A stretch of 64,000 nucleotides of DNA, taken from Planctomycetota bacterium. Lineage in GTDB: Bacteria > Planctomycetota > UBA11346. The notes under the pieces were generated by a model. The model was not told the origin of the DNA and ran no database searches. It saw only the letters and a program-made list of their open reading frames with translations. Every line of letters starts with the position of its first letter. The stretch's first letter is position 1. A program made the position numbers and the translations under genes. Below, piece by piece: positions 1 through 8,596 of the stretch. Where the stretch lies: the NCBI GenBank assembly GCA_014193115.1, contig BJHQ01000004.1, positions 124,001-188,000 on the forward strand, in the 5' to 3' direction.

Positions 1-1
1 C

Positions 2-307
2 CTGTCCTCTGCCGCCGGCAACAACGGCAGCGCCATGGCCGGCCTCAACGCCAACACGCCGTTCTGGAACGTGCTGCTGGCGGTGGCGATGCTCATCGGA
101 CGCTATGCCGTCTTGGTGCCGGTGCTCGCCTTGGCCGGCTCGCTGGCCGTGAAACCGCGCCAGACCGCTGGTGCCGGCACTCTGCCGACCCACGGACCAC
201 TGTTCATCCTGCTGGTTTCCAGCGTCGTGGTCCTGGTTGGCGCTTTGACCTTCCTGCCGGCGCTGGTCCTCGGTCCGGTCGTCGCCCACCTCGGGGGCAT
301 GCCATGA
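2..307 (+). CDS. kdpA: KdpA, potassium-transporting ATPase potassium-binding subunit (C-terminal end, 5' partial)
   Basis: The frame is open from the left edge of the window, so only about the last 100 residues are present. KdpA is the membrane subunit that binds and translocates K+ in the Kdp ATPase. The visible part has two hydrophobic segments, [20 protein letters not shown] and a second that ends in [13 protein letters not shown], as in the last helices of the family. The TGA stop overlaps the ATG of the next gene as ATGA, which indicates translational coupling. Identity rests on the order kdpA-B-C-D-E and the C-terminal motif. The upstream part, and any kdpF, lie outside the window. Confidence 0.93.
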   Translation: MSSAAGNNGSAMAGLNANTPFWNVLLAVAMLIGRYAVLVPVLALAGSLAVKPRQTAGAGTLPTHGPLFILLVSSVVVLVGALTFLPALVLGPVVAHLGGMP

Positions 308-2349
308 GTTCAGCCAGATTCCCCATCGACTGGAGCCGGGTGCTGCGTGGCAGCCTGTACCGGCTCCACCCCGGAGCCCAACTGCGCAATCCGGTGATGG
401 CCATCACCTGGCTGGGCGCTGCGTTCACCACACTGCTCTGGCTGGCGGCTGTGGCTGGCGCCGACGGTTCGCCGGCGTTTACCGGCCAGATTGCGTTGTG
501 GCTGTGGTTCACGGTGTGGTTCGCCAACCTCGCCGAGGCCGTGGCCGAGGGTCGCGGCCGGGCCCACGCCGAACACCTGCGCAGCGCCCGCAGCGCGCTG
601 ACCGCCTGCCGGGTGGCCGAACCTCGCCGTGACGCCGCTGCTGAAACCGTGGACGCCAGCCGCCTGCGGCCAGGCGATCTCGTGCTGGTGGTGGCGGGCG
701 CCATCATTGCCGCCGATGGCGAGGTCGTGGTCGGCGTTGCCGCGGTGGATGAAAGCGCGGTCACCGGAGAAAGCGCTCCGGTGATCCGTGGTTCCGGCGG
801 CGACCGCAGCGCGGTGACCGGCGGCACCCGGGTGCTCTCCGACCACCTCATCATCCGCATCACCGCCGCTTCTGGAGATGGATTCCTTGACCGCATGATC
901 GCCCTGGTCGAAGGCGCCAATCGCCAGAAGACGCCCAATGAGATCGCGCTGACCATCCTGCTCGCGGCGATGACCCTCGTGTTGCTGCTGGCGGTGGCGA
1001 CCATCCTGCCTTTCGCCAGTTTCGTCGCTGAACGAACCGGTGCGGTGGGCCAGGTCGATCTCGCCAGCCTAGTGGCGCTGCTGGTCTGCCTCATCCCCAC
1101 CACCATCGGCGGGCTGCTGCCCGCTATCGGCATCGCCGGCATCGACCGCCTGCACCGCGCCAACGTCATCGCCCGTTCCGGCCGGGCGGTCGAGGCGGCG
1201 GGCGATGTCGATGTGCCGCTGCTCGACAAGACCGGGACGATCACCCTGGGGAATCGCCAGGCGGCCAGCTTCATTCCGGCCCCGGGGATCGAGGAACGCG
1301 ACCTCGCCACCGCCGCCCAGCTCGCCAGCCTGGCCGATGAAACCCCGGAAGGACGCTCCATCGTGGTCCTGGCCAAAGAGCGTTTCGGGCTGCGCAGCGA
1401 GCCGCCCGCCGATGGTGTGGTCGTTCCGTTCTCTGCCGCCACCAGGATGAGCGGTCTCAACGCGGGAAACCGGACCTGGCGCAAAGGCGCGACCTCGGCC
1501 ATCGCCGCCTGGGTCGCAGAGCAAGGCGGCGCCATGCCGGCGGCGGTTACTGCTGCGGTCGATGGTGCGGCGCACGGTGGCGCGACGCCGTTGATCGTCA
1601 CTGAGGGCAAGCGCGTGCTCGGCGTGGTGGTGCTCAAAGACATCGTCAAAGGCGGCATCCGTGAGCGTTTTGCCGAGCTGCGCCGAATGGGCATCACCAC
1701 GGTGATGATCACCGGCGACAATCCCCAGACCGCCGCAGCGATCGCCGCCGAGGCCGGGGTCGATGATTTCCGGGCCCAGGTCACTCCCGAAGACAAGCTG
1801 CGCATCATCCGCGAGTTCCAGGCCGGCGGCCGGCTGGTGGCGATGGCCGGCGACGGCACCAACGACGCTCCGGCCCTGGCCCAAGCCGATGTGGCGGTGG
1901 CGATGCACGCTGGGACCCAAGCTGCAAAAGAAGCGGGAAACCTGGTCGATCTCGATTCCAATCCGACCAAGCTCATCGAGATCGTCCGCATCGGCAAGCA
2001 ATTGCTGATGACCCGGGGCGCCCTGACCACGTTCAGTCTGACCAACGATGTCGCCAAGTATTTCGTCATCATCCCCGCGGCCTTGGCCGGGGTGGCGCCG
2101 GTGCTGGGGGGCTTCAATCCGCTTGGACTGGCCTCGCCGCACAGCGCGATCCTGGCAGCGGTGATCGTCAACGCCCTGTTGATTCCGCTGCTGATTCCCT
2201 TGGCGCTGCGCGGCGTGAGCTGGCGGCCAGCCTCGGCCGCGACGGTCCTCGGACGCAATCTGTTCGTCTATGGACTCGGCGGACTGCTCGCTCCGTTTCC
2301 GCTCATTTGGCTGGTGGACCGCGCCATCGCAGTCTGCCATCTGGTATGA
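304..2349 (+). CDS. kdpB: KdpB, potassium-transporting P-type ATPase catalytic subunit
   Basis: This 681-residue P-type ATPase is the usual family length. It hydrolyses ATP to drive K+ import through KdpA in the inner membrane. The phosphorylated aspartate is D308 in DKTGTIT. The TGES-type loop (VTGESAPV), the [10 protein letters not shown] stretch and the hinge motif [19 protein letters not shown] are all intact. Hydrophobic segments lie near residues 35-75, 215-265 and 580-680. The gene overlaps kdpA by 4 bp. It is followed by an unusually long gap of 224 bp before kdpC that holds an inverted repeat, whereas all the other kdp junctions overlap. It looks fully functional. Confidence 0.97.
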   Translation: MSSARFPIDWSRVLRGSLYRLHPGAQLRNPVMAITWLGAAFTTLLWLAAVAGADGSPAFTGQIALWLWFTVWFANLAEAVAEGRGRAHAEHLRSARSALTACRVAEPRRDAAAETVDASRLRPGDLVLVVAGAIIAADGEVVVGVAAVDESAVTGESAPVIRGSGGDRSAVTGGTRVLSDHLIIRITAASGDGFLDRMIALVEGANRQKTPNEIALTILLAAMTLVLLLAVATILPFASFVAERTGAVGQVDLASLVALLVCLIPTTIGGLLPAIGIAGIDRLHRANVIARSGRAVEAAGDVDVPLLDKTGTITLGNRQAASFIPAPGIEERDLATAAQLASLADETPEGRSIVVLAKERFGLRSEPPADGVVVPFSAATRMSGLNAGNRTWRKGATSAIAAWVAEQGGAMPAAVTAAVDGAAHGGATPLIVTEGKRVLGVVVLKDIVKGGIRERFAELRRMGITTVMITGDNPQTAAAIAAEAGVDDFRAQVTPEDKLRIIREFQAGGRLVAMAGDGTNDAPALAQADVAVAMHAGTQAAKEAGNLVDLDSNPTKLIEIVRIGKQLLMTRGALTTFSLTNDVAKYFVIIPAALAGVAPVLGGFNPLGLASPHSAILAAVIVNALLIPLLIPLALRGVSWRPASAATVLGRNLFVYGLGGLLAPFPLIWLVDRAIAVCHLV

Positions 2350-2372
2350 ATCGCCTGGATGCCGTAGTTGGT

Positions 2373-2391
2373 GAACCGCCAAGGCGCCAAG
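2373..2391 (+). repeat. Half copy of dispersed repeat family B
   Basis: This short stretch, GAACCGCCAAGGCGCCAAG, lies 23 bp after the kdpB stop. It matches the left end of the complete family B elements at 20304-20422 and 56298-56423. No matching right end is seen here; the 22-bp inverted repeat follows directly instead. It is probably a remnant or a nested insertion. Confidence 0.6.
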
Positions 2392-2400
2392 ACTCCACGC

Positions 2401-2493
2401 GGAGCGCCGCACTCCGTGCGGCCCGCATCATCGGCGGCATGGCCAATACGAGGTTTTCCACAAGACGCGGAGCCGCACGGAGTGCGGCGCTCC
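2401..2493. repeat. 22-bp perfect inverted repeat in the kdpB-kdpC gap (REP/BIME-like hairpin)
   Basis: Positions 2401-2422 and 2472-2493 are exact reverse complements of each other, separated by 49 bp. Each arm also folds on itself, because GCCGCACTCCGTGCGGC is a 7-bp stem with a TCC loop. The transcript could therefore form either one long hairpin or two small ones. Such structures inside operons often stabilise upstream mRNA or reduce downstream expression, which would allow kdpC to be tuned relative to kdpB. That role is inference. No U-tract follows, so a simple intrinsic terminator is unlikely. Confidence 0.8.
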
Positions 2494-2573
2494 GGGTTTG
2501 CCCATCCGTCAATCCGTGGACTTGCTCTTTAATGCTATTGGTTCGGATTCGCTCACCGCTTTGAGAGGTCGCC

Positions 2574-3134
2574 ATGATCCGTCCCTGCCTGATCCTGATG
2601 CTATTCTTCACCGTGCTGACCGGGGTCGTCTATCCCGTCGTGGTCACCGTGGCGGCCCAGACGGTCTTTCCTGACCAGGCGAACGGCAGCCTGATCCGCG
2701 ATCGCGGGGTGATCATCGGCTCGCAGCTGATCGCCCAGCCGGCTGGCGACGCCAACTGGTTCCAGCCCCGGCCATCGGCGGTCAACTGGAACGCCGCCGC
2801 GTCAGGCGCCAGCAACCTGGCGCCGGTCGCCGCACCCCAGCGCGAAGCCTGGGCCGAATCCGCAAAGAAACTGCGGGCTAGCGGAGTCACCGGCACCTTG
2901 CCCGCGGATCTGGTGACGGCCTCGGGCAGCGGACTCGATCCCGATTTATCACCGGCTGGGGCGCTGGCCCAGGTGGCACGGATCGCCACCGCCCGGCATC
3001 TGCCTGAAGCGACCGTCCGCGCGCTGGTTGAGCGCTCGGTGCGTCCGCCCCAGCTCGGCGTGCTTGGCGCCGCGCGGGTCAACGTGCTGGAGCTCAACCG
3101 CGCCTTGACGACGCTGGCGGGCGGAGGCGGCTGA
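2574..3134 (+). CDS. kdpC: KdpC, potassium-transporting ATPase chaperone-like subunit
   Basis: This 186-residue protein is of normal KdpC length. KdpC is a single-span inner-membrane subunit that assists ATP binding by KdpB and assembly of the complex. The N-terminal membrane segment (LILMLFFTVLTGVVYPVVVT) is followed by the family signatures GSLI and GSQLIAQ, by WFQPRPSA, and by the C-terminal region ending in VNVLELNRAL. A GAGAGGTCGCC ribosome-binding site precedes the ATG. The stop TGA overlaps the kdpD ATG by one base (TGATG). Confidence 0.95.
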   Translation: MIRPCLILMLFFTVLTGVVYPVVVTVAAQTVFPDQANGSLIRDRGVIIGSQLIAQPAGDANWFQPRPSAVNWNAAASGASNLAPVAAPQREAWAESAKKLRASGVTGTLPADLVTASGSGLDPDLSPAGALAQVARIATARHLPEATVRALVERSVRPPQLGVLGAARVNVLELNRALTTLAGGGG

Positions 3135-5779
3135 TGGCCGACGCCGTGGTGCGGGGGCGGCTGACGATCTACCTCGGGGCGGCACCCGGGGTCGGCAAGA
3201 CCTTTGCCATGCTCGAACGGGCTCAGGCCCTGCGCCGGTCGGGCCTGGAGGTCTTGATCGGCGTCGTGCTGACCCACGGACGCGAAGAGACCGCGGCCCT
3301 GCTTGCCGGTCTAGCAGTGCTGCCGCCCCGCATCAGCACCGAGCAAGGGGTGCCGCTGGCCGAGTTCGACCTGGCCGCGGCCCTGAGCCGGAAGCCGGCG
3401 GTGGTGGTGCTGGACGAGCTCGCCCACAGCAACGCCCCTGGCAGCCGCCATGCCAAACGTTGGCAGGATGCTGAGGAATTGCTTGCTGCCGGCATCGAGG
3501 TCCTGACCACGCTCAATGTCCAACATATCGAAAGCCAGCGCGAACCGGTGGCCCGGCTGACCGGCGTGGATGTTCGCGAGCGGGTTCCCGATCTGGTGCT
3601 GGAGCGCGCCGACGCCATCGAGCTGGTCGATCTGCCGAGCGAGGAACTGATCGCTCGGCTCCACGCCGGGAAGGTCTATCTGGGCGATGGCGCCGACCGC
3701 GCCCTGCATGGTTTTTTCACTCCCGAGAACCTGGTCGGCCTGCGCGAACTCGCCCTGCGCTATGTCACCGGCCGGGTCCAGGCCCGGCGCGACGCGGATG
3801 GCCTGGCTCCGGGGCGCTCCCCCGCCGAGCGCCTGCTGGTCGCCATCGGTCCCAGCCCGACTTCGGCGCGGCTGGTGCGCGCCGCCAAGCGCATGGCCGA
3901 TGCCACCGGTGCGACCTGGATGGCGGTGCACGCCGAGACTCCGGCGAGCCTCCATCTCGACGCCTCCGCCAGGATCCGGGTCGGCGAGCACCTGCGTCTC
4001 GCCGAAAGCCTCGGCGGCCAGACCCTGACGGTGGGCGGTGACGATGCCGCCCACGCCTTGATCGAAGCGGCGCGGCGGCATGGCGTCCGCCGGATCCTGG
4101 TGGGGAAGCCGGTGAACGGTCGCCTGTGGGATCTCTGGCGCGGGTCGCTGGTCCACGATCTGGTGCGACTGAGCGGCGACGTCGAGGTCCTCGCGATCAG
4201 CGGCGACGGCGGGCCGGTGCCCATGCCGGAAGAAGTCGGCAGAAAAAACAGAGGCGTGCATCTGGGATCGTGGCTGGTCGCGGTCGGAACCATCGCCGTG
4301 GTCGCGGTGCTGGTGCTGCCGCTGCGCCAGATCTTCGATCCGGTGGTGCTCACCCTGCCCTTCCTGCTCGCCATCGTCGGCGTCGGGTTGTTCGGACGGC
4401 ACGGGCCGGTGCTGCTCGCGACCATCGCCGGCGTCGTAGTCTTCGACCTGCTGTGCGTGCCGCCGTATGGCAGCCTGGCGGTGGGCAACAGCCAATATCT
4501 GCTGACTTTTCTCGGCATGCTGGTGGTCGGCGTGGTCATTGCCCATCTCGTCGCCCGGCTGCGCCGGCAGTCCGATCAGGCCCTCGACGAGGCCGAAGGC
4601 GCCACCGGGCTGCATCGCTTGGGCAGCGCGCTGGCCGGTACCCGCGGCATCGCCGCTTTGATCGCCACCGCCGCCGAACAGACCGGCGAGCTGCTCGACT
4701 GCCGTGCTATTGTCCTGATCAGTGAAGCGACGAATCCGCCCAGCCCGGCCCAGGAGGCGATCCTGCACGGCGCGGACGGGAGCGTGGCCCCGACAGATCT
4801 GGCCGTCGCCCAATGGGTGCTGCGTCAAGGCCAGCCCGCTGGCCTTGGCACCGATACCTTGCCGGCGGCATCCGGGCTGCATCTGCCGCTGCTGACCGCG
4901 GGCGGTCCGGTGGGAGTCCTGGTCCTGACCGGGATTGCCGCACCGCGCACCCGCGACCCCGCCTGGCGACGATTGGCCGAGGCCAGCGCCCGGCTGACCG
5001 CCCTGGCCATCGGCTGCGAACGGCTCCACGACCAGGCGGCCGAAGCCCGGGCCCGGGCCGCCGACGAGCGGCTGCGCTCGACCATCCTGGCCGGCGTATC
5101 CCACGATCTGCGCACGCCGCTGACCGCCATCGCCGGACTGGCTCAGCAATTGGCGGACGATCCCGATGCCGAGCGGCGGCGCACCGCGATGACCATCGCC
5201 GAGCAGGCCGAACGCTTGTCGACTACGGTGCGCAACCTGCTGGAACTGACCCGGCTGGGCAGCGGTCAAATGCGCCCGCGGCGGGTGGCGCTGGCCGCCG
5301 AGGACGCCATCGCAGCGGCGGTGGCGGCGGTCCGGCCGCGGTTGGGCGACCGGACCATCGACATCGATGCTGCCGACTGCCCGGCGCTGTCCGCCGACGA
5401 AAGCCTACTCCACACTGCCTTGGTGAACCTGATCGACAACGCCGTGGTCCACGCTCCGGGCAGTCCGATCACGATCCGGGCCTACTCCGACCCAGAACGG
5501 GCTTACTCCGGCCCAGTCCGGGCCGATGCCGGCCAGGACCGGGCCACTATCATCACCGTCGCCGACCGCGGACCCGGTGTGCTCCCCGAGGACCGCGAGC
5601 GGATTTTCGCTGCCTGGCAGCGGGGACGCGGTGCTACGCCCGGCGGCGCGGGGCTCGGCCTGGCCCTGGTCCGGGCGGTCGCCACTGCCCACGGCGGCAC
5701 TATCGCGGTCACCGATCGTGTTGGCGGCGGAGCGGTCTTCGTCCTCAGCCTGCCCAGCCACGACCAGGCCGGGCCATGA
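3134..5779 (+). CDS. kdpD: KdpD, osmosensitive potassium-channel sensor histidine kinase
   Basis: This 881-residue sensor kinase controls kdp expression through KdpE. In order it has an N-terminal KdpD domain with Walker A GAAPGVGKT (residues 15-23) and a Walker-B-like VVVLDELAHSNAPGSRH, a universal-stress-like domain (about 230-360), four membrane helices (about 375-475), a GAF-like region, HisKA with H657 in VSHDLRTPLTAIAG, and a HATPase domain with NLIDNAVVHAP and GGAGLGLALVRA. An oddity is a 21-bp unit repeated about three times at 5477-5539, which inserts RAYSDPE, RAYSGPV and RADAGQD inside the ATPase domain. It overlaps kdpC by 1 bp and kdpE by 4 bp. Confidence 0.96.
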   Translation: MADAVVRGRLTIYLGAAPGVGKTFAMLERAQALRRSGLEVLIGVVLTHGREETAALLAGLAVLPPRISTEQGVPLAEFDLAAALSRKPAVVVLDELAHSNAPGSRHAKRWQDAEELLAAGIEVLTTLNVQHIESQREPVARLTGVDVRERVPDLVLERADAIELVDLPSEELIARLHAGKVYLGDGADRALHGFFTPENLVGLRELALRYVTGRVQARRDADGLAPGRSPAERLLVAIGPSPTSARLVRAAKRMADATGATWMAVHAETPASLHLDASARIRVGEHLRLAESLGGQTLTVGGDDAAHALIEAARRHGVRRILVGKPVNGRLWDLWRGSLVHDLVRLSGDVEVLAISGDGGPVPMPEEVGRKNRGVHLGSWLVAVGTIAVVAVLVLPLRQIFDPVVLTLPFLLAIVGVGLFGRHGPVLLATIAGVVVFDLLCVPPYGSLAVGNSQYLLTFLGMLVVGVVIAHLVARLRRQSDQALDEAEGATGLHRLGSALAGTRGIAALIATAAEQTGELLDCRAIVLISEATNPPSPAQEAILHGADGSVAPTDLAVAQWVLRQGQPAGLGTDTLPAASGLHLPLLTAGGPVGVLVLTGIAAPRTRDPAWRRLAEASARLTALAIGCERLHDQAAEARARAADERLRSTILAGVSHDLRTPLTAIAGLAQQLADDPDAERRRTAMTIAEQAERLSTTVRNLLELTRLGSGQMRPRRVALAAEDAIAAAVAAVRPRLGDRTIDIDAADCPALSADESLLHTALVNLIDNAVVHAPGSPITIRAYSDPERAYSGPVRADAGQDRATIITVADRGPGVLPEDRERIFAAWQRGRGATPGGAGLGLALVRAVATAHGGTIAVTDRVGGGAVFVLSLPSHDQAGP
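5477..5539 (+). repeat. 21-bp imperfect tandem repeat (3 units) inside kdpD
   Basis: Three successive 21-base units each start with CGGGC and encode the heptads RAYSDPE, RAYSGPV and RADAGQD. A fourth partial start encodes RAT. The repeat stays in frame and lies in the loop before the VADRGPGV box of the HATPase domain. It looks like a recent slippage expansion. Confidence 0.75.
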
Positions 5780-6486
5780 CGGCTGCCGAGCCGGTCATTT
5801 TGGTGGTGGAGGACGAAGCGCCGATCCGCCGGTTCGTCGTCGCCGGGCTGCGTGCCCACGGCTTCGCGGCGGTGGAGGCCGCCACCGCCACGGCTGCGAT
5901 GTTGGCGGCCACCAGCCGCCGGCCGGATGGCATCCTGCTCGATCTCGGCCTGCCCGACCGCGGCGGATTGGAGCTGCTCCGCGACCTGCGCGGCTGGTAC
6001 GACCGTCCGATCATCATCCTGTCGGCCCTCGGTCACGAGGACGACAAGGTTGCCGGCCTCGATGCCGGGGCTGACGATTACCTGGCTAAACCCTTCGGAA
6101 TCCCTGAATTGCTCGCCCGGTTGCGGGCGGCGCTGCGCCGAATCACCCGTGACCAGCAGCCGGAGCCGGTGCTGGCCTGCGGCGATCTCGTCCTCGATCT
6201 GGTCGCCCACCGCTGCACCTGCGCTGGCCGCGAGGTCCATCTGACGCCATTGGAGTTCCAGTTGCTGGCCGAGTTACTCCGCCATGCCGGCCGTCTGGTC
6301 ACCCATCGCCAGTTGATCGCCGCCGGCTGGGGCGCCCAGGCGAGTTCCGAGTCGGCGGGCCTGCGCCTGGTCGTGCATCAACTGCGTCGCAAAATTGAGG
6401 ACGACCCGGCGGATCCACGCCGGCTGCACACCGAGGTCGGGGTCGGCTACCGGCTGACCGCACCCACGCCGCCAGCGTCGGGTTGA
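5776..6486 (+). CDS. kdpE: KdpE, OmpR-family response regulator
   Basis: This 236-residue regulator is phosphorylated by KdpD and activates the kdp operon. The receiver domain (about 1-125) has the acidic pair in VVEDEAP, the phospho-acceptor D in LLDLGLPD, S in ILSALGHE and K in YLAKPFG. A winged-helix DNA-binding domain (about 135-230) carries LTPLEFQLLAELLRHAGRLVTHRQL and ends with VGVGYRL. The ATG overlaps the kdpD stop (ATGA), so this start is strongly supported over longer readings of the frame. Confidence 0.96.
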   Translation: MTAAEPVILVVEDEAPIRRFVVAGLRAHGFAAVEAATATAAMLAATSRRPDGILLDLGLPDRGGLELLRDLRGWYDRPIIILSALGHEDDKVAGLDAGADDYLAKPFGIPELLARLRAALRRITRDQQPEPVLACGDLVLDLVAHRCTCAGREVHLTPLEFQLLAELLRHAGRLVTHRQLIAAGWGAQASSESAGLRLVVHQLRRKIEDDPADPRRLHTEVGVGYRLTAPTPPASG

Positions 6487-6528
6487 CCAGTTCCCGGCCG
6501 CGGCTTCGCTTGGCGACGGAGACCCACC

Positions 6529-6963
6529 ATGCTCATCGGCATCTCGCCCCTCATCAGTCCCGACCTGCTGGCGCTGCTCTGCCGGATGGGCCACGGCGAC
6601 GAACTGGTGCTGGCCGATGCGCATTTTCCTGGAGAATCATTCAATCCCCGGGTGCTGCGCGCTGATGGGCTGCGCATCCCGGCCCTGCTCGATGCGATCC
6701 TGCCGCTGTACTGCCTCGATGCGTATGTGCCGGCGCCGCTGGTGATGATGGCGGCGGTGCCCGGCGACAGCCTCGATCCGCTGGTCGAACGGGACTACCG
6801 CGCTGCCATCGACCGCCACTGGCCGAAGACCCCGCCCATCGCCCGGATCGACCGCTTCGCGTTCTATGACCGCGCCAAGGCGGCCTTCGCGGTGCTGATG
6901 ACCGGCGAGACCGCCAAGTACGGCAACCTGATCATCAAGAAAGGCGTCACACCGGTCGGGTGA
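6529..6963 (+). CDS. fucU: L-fucose mutarotase (RbsD/FucU family)
   Basis: This 144-residue protein interconverts the alpha and beta anomers of L-fucose and related sugars in the cytoplasm. It has the full family pattern: [10 protein letters not shown] at the start, [14 protein letters not shown] with H22 as the catalytic histidine, [38 protein letters not shown], and the C-terminal [12 protein letters not shown]. No other fucose gene is in sight, so it is an orphan here. It starts 42 bp after kdpE with GGAG in its leader, so it may be co-transcribed with kdp or have its own promoter. Confidence 0.93.
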   Translation: MLIGISPLISPDLLALLCRMGHGDELVLADAHFPGESFNPRVLRADGLRIPALLDAILPLYCLDAYVPAPLVMMAAVPGDSLDPLVERDYRAAIDRHWPKTPPIARIDRFAFYDRAKAAFAVLMTGETAKYGNLIIKKGVTPVG

Positions 6964-6975
6964 CGCTTACAAAGA

Positions 6976-7087
6976 ACCGGCTCCGCCGTCCCAAGTGCTG
7001 GTTTGTCCGGGGGCTGCCCAACCCCGGACGCGCCAAAAAAGCAAGGCGCACGTTTCGGAGCGGCGATGCCCTCATCGCCGGCGCAAC
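6976..7087 (-). repeat. Dispersed repeat family A, copy 1 (inverted)
   Basis: Read on the minus strand this stretch contains GGCGATGAGGGCATCGCCGC, then GGCGCGTCCGGGG, GGGCAGCCCCCGG and ACTTGGGACGGCGGAGCCGG. The same words occur in the same order at 16953-17092 (right part), 24954-25042 and 15992-16030 (left part). It fills much of the gap between the convergent genes fucU and smpB and contains short self-complementary pieces (GGGCAGCCCCC). The rest of the gap, to 7220, shows nothing recognisable. Confidence 0.7.
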
Positions 7088-7220
7088 GCAGGTATCGTTG
7101 GCAGTCTGGTCAAATCGTGGCCGCTGATTTTGATGTGCGGACGGCTCTGCGACGCCGAGCGATTCCGGCGATGCCGGCAATCCCGCTCCGGATCTGCTCA
7201 AGGTAATCCTGTGCGAATCC

Positions 7221-7754
7221 TTACCGGGCCTTTTCCCGGCGAGACAATTCCCGGGCGACATCGCGCTGCTGAGCGCGCTTGATCAGGTCGGCGCGTTGGT
7301 CTTCTTTGTCTTTGTGCTGGCACAGGCACAGGACCAGCTTCGCCCAGCCGCGCCTGAACAGCAGCCGTTCGGGGATCAGGGTCAGTCCTTTTCCCTTCAG
7401 TTTTCCAGTGATTTTGTCGATCTCGCTGCGATTGAGGAGCAGCGCCCGGGCGCGTTGCGGCTTGTGGCCATAGGCCGCGGCATAACGCCATTCGCCGATG
7501 TGCAGGTTGTACAGCCAGACCTGGCCATCGTGGTCGATCCGGGCATGGGAATCCGACCACTGGACATCCTTGGTGCGCAAGGCCTTGACCTCGCTACCCA
7601 TCAGGGCGAGGCCGCATTCCCAGCTGTCGATCACCGCGAAATCGTGGCGAAGCTTGCGATTATACAGGATTTCCACGACCTCGGGCTTGTCCGGCCGGGC
7701 CTTGGCGCCGGGCTTGGGTGCCGGCTTCGCGATGTTTTTCAAACCGCCGGCCAT
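7221..7754 (-). CDS. smpB: SmpB, SsrA (tmRNA)-binding protein
   Basis: This is a 177-residue protein when started at the ATG at 7754. SmpB binds tmRNA and brings it to stalled ribosomes for trans-translation. Family motifs are visible: YNRKLRHDFAVIDSWECGLALMGSEVKALR, DSHARI, WLYNLHIGEW, RARALLLNRSEI, KGLTLIPERLLF and a basic C-terminal tail. The N-terminus carries an Ala/Pro/Lys-rich extension. The frame is open further upstream, but that part overlaps the preceding thioredoxin-like gene and is rejected. The start lies 7 bp after that gene's stop, so the two are probably one transcript. No tmRNA gene was seen in the window. Confidence 0.95.
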   Translation of the reverse strand: MAGGLKNIAKPAPKPGAKARPDKPEVVEILYNRKLRHDFAVIDSWECGLALMGSEVKALRTKDVQWSDSHARIDHDGQVWLYNLHIGEWRYAAAYGHKPQRARALLLNRSEIDKITGKLKGKGLTLIPERLLFRRGWAKLVLCLCQHKDKEDQRADLIKRAQQRDVARELSRREKAR

Positions 7755-7761
7755 GCCGATC

Positions 7762-8163
7762 TCAGCCCAAAAACGCCGCGACCCGGGCCGGGTCAGCGCA
7801 GTCGGCCTCGACCAGACGGCCGATCTCGCTGCCACCGGCGAAACGGATCAGGGTCGGGATCCGCTGGACTCGGAACGCCGGATGGAGGCGATACGGGTGC
7901 TCGGCGTTGCCCTTCCAGGCCGAACGTTCACCCACCGGGCATTCAAAGGTGGTCAGGTCCCCGCGCTTCTTGGCGATGGCGCTGCGCAGGACCGGATCAG
8001 CGACCGCGCAATCCGGGCACCAGCTTTGGCCGGTGCCGGGATCGGTGCTGCCAAAAAACAAAAACAGTCCGTCGCCTGGTTTGGCTCCGGTTTTGTCGGC
8101 TGAGCGCAGGGCGGCGATGGCAGCATCAGCGTCGGCGGGGGACGGGCAGCGGTGGAACGGCAT
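7762..8163 (-). CDS. Thioredoxin-fold protein (TXNDC17/DUF953-like) with a WCPDC motif
   Basis: This 133-residue protein has no signal peptide. It contains a CxxC-type active site in SWCPDCAVADPV and the following IPTLIRF strand with the cis-proline of thioredoxin folds. The spacing and the WCPDC signature match the TXNDC17/TRP14 group, small cytosolic thioredoxin-like reductants. Substrates are unknown. It is immediately upstream of smpB on the same strand with 7 bp between them, so they are likely co-transcribed, although no functional link is known. The fold call is good and the subfamily call moderate. Confidence 0.8.
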   Translation of the reverse strand: MPFHRCPSPADADAAIAALRSADKTGAKPGDGLFLFFGSTDPGTGQSWCPDCAVADPVLRSAIAKKRGDLTTFECPVGERSAWKGNAEHPYRLHPAFRVQRIPTLIRFAGGSEIGRLVEADCADPARVAAFLG

Positions 8164-8596
8164 GGTTTGCGCATCATGACCGGATCAGCGGATCGCCAAG
8201 CGCGAGGAGATGGCAAGAGCGTCGAGAGCAAAGGCGAGCGCCTTGAGGAGCCTGGTATTGGCGTCGTAGCGAACAGTGCTCGCCAGCAGACGGCTCGATG
8301 GTCAACGTAGGCCTGCCAGGACCAGAAGAGCAGCAACCGCTCTGTTGGCGTTGCCGTCTTCGTCGTCGTCCCACGCTAGCCCGTATGGCCGAGCATGGAC
8401 CGATCTCTGCCGCTCTGCTGGCGATGATAGTCCGCATAGATTCCGTGAACCGTCGCCAGGGAACGAATTCCGCGGTGCCGTGGTCGAGATTGGCTCATTG
8501 GAGGCGAGCGATCTGCGCGTTTTTGGAGGGACGGTCGCATCCATTCTGGTACTGGTGCTGTGCCACGCGCGAGGCGCGAGCACCGGCCGGTGCATC
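8164..8596. other. 433-bp gap without a convincing gene
   Basis: This stretch lies between the divergent thioredoxin-like and DUF3419 genes. Several frames stay open for 60-100 codons on both strands, but none shows a recognisable motif or a good start. The DUF3419 frame itself extends back to 8276, but that part lacks family character and is low-complexity. The region may hold promoters for both sides and possibly a decayed gene. I see no repeat of families A or B here. Confidence 0.5.

Noticed and set aside
204..2258. Very long open frame on the minus strand opposite kdpB
   Set aside because: GC-rich coding DNA leaves antisense frames open. The translation is Ser/Arg/Ala-rich without family motifs, and kdpB on the plus strand is certain. 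The same reasoning removes the long antisense frames opposite kdpD, the TPR kinase, the TPR protein and the PAS kinase.
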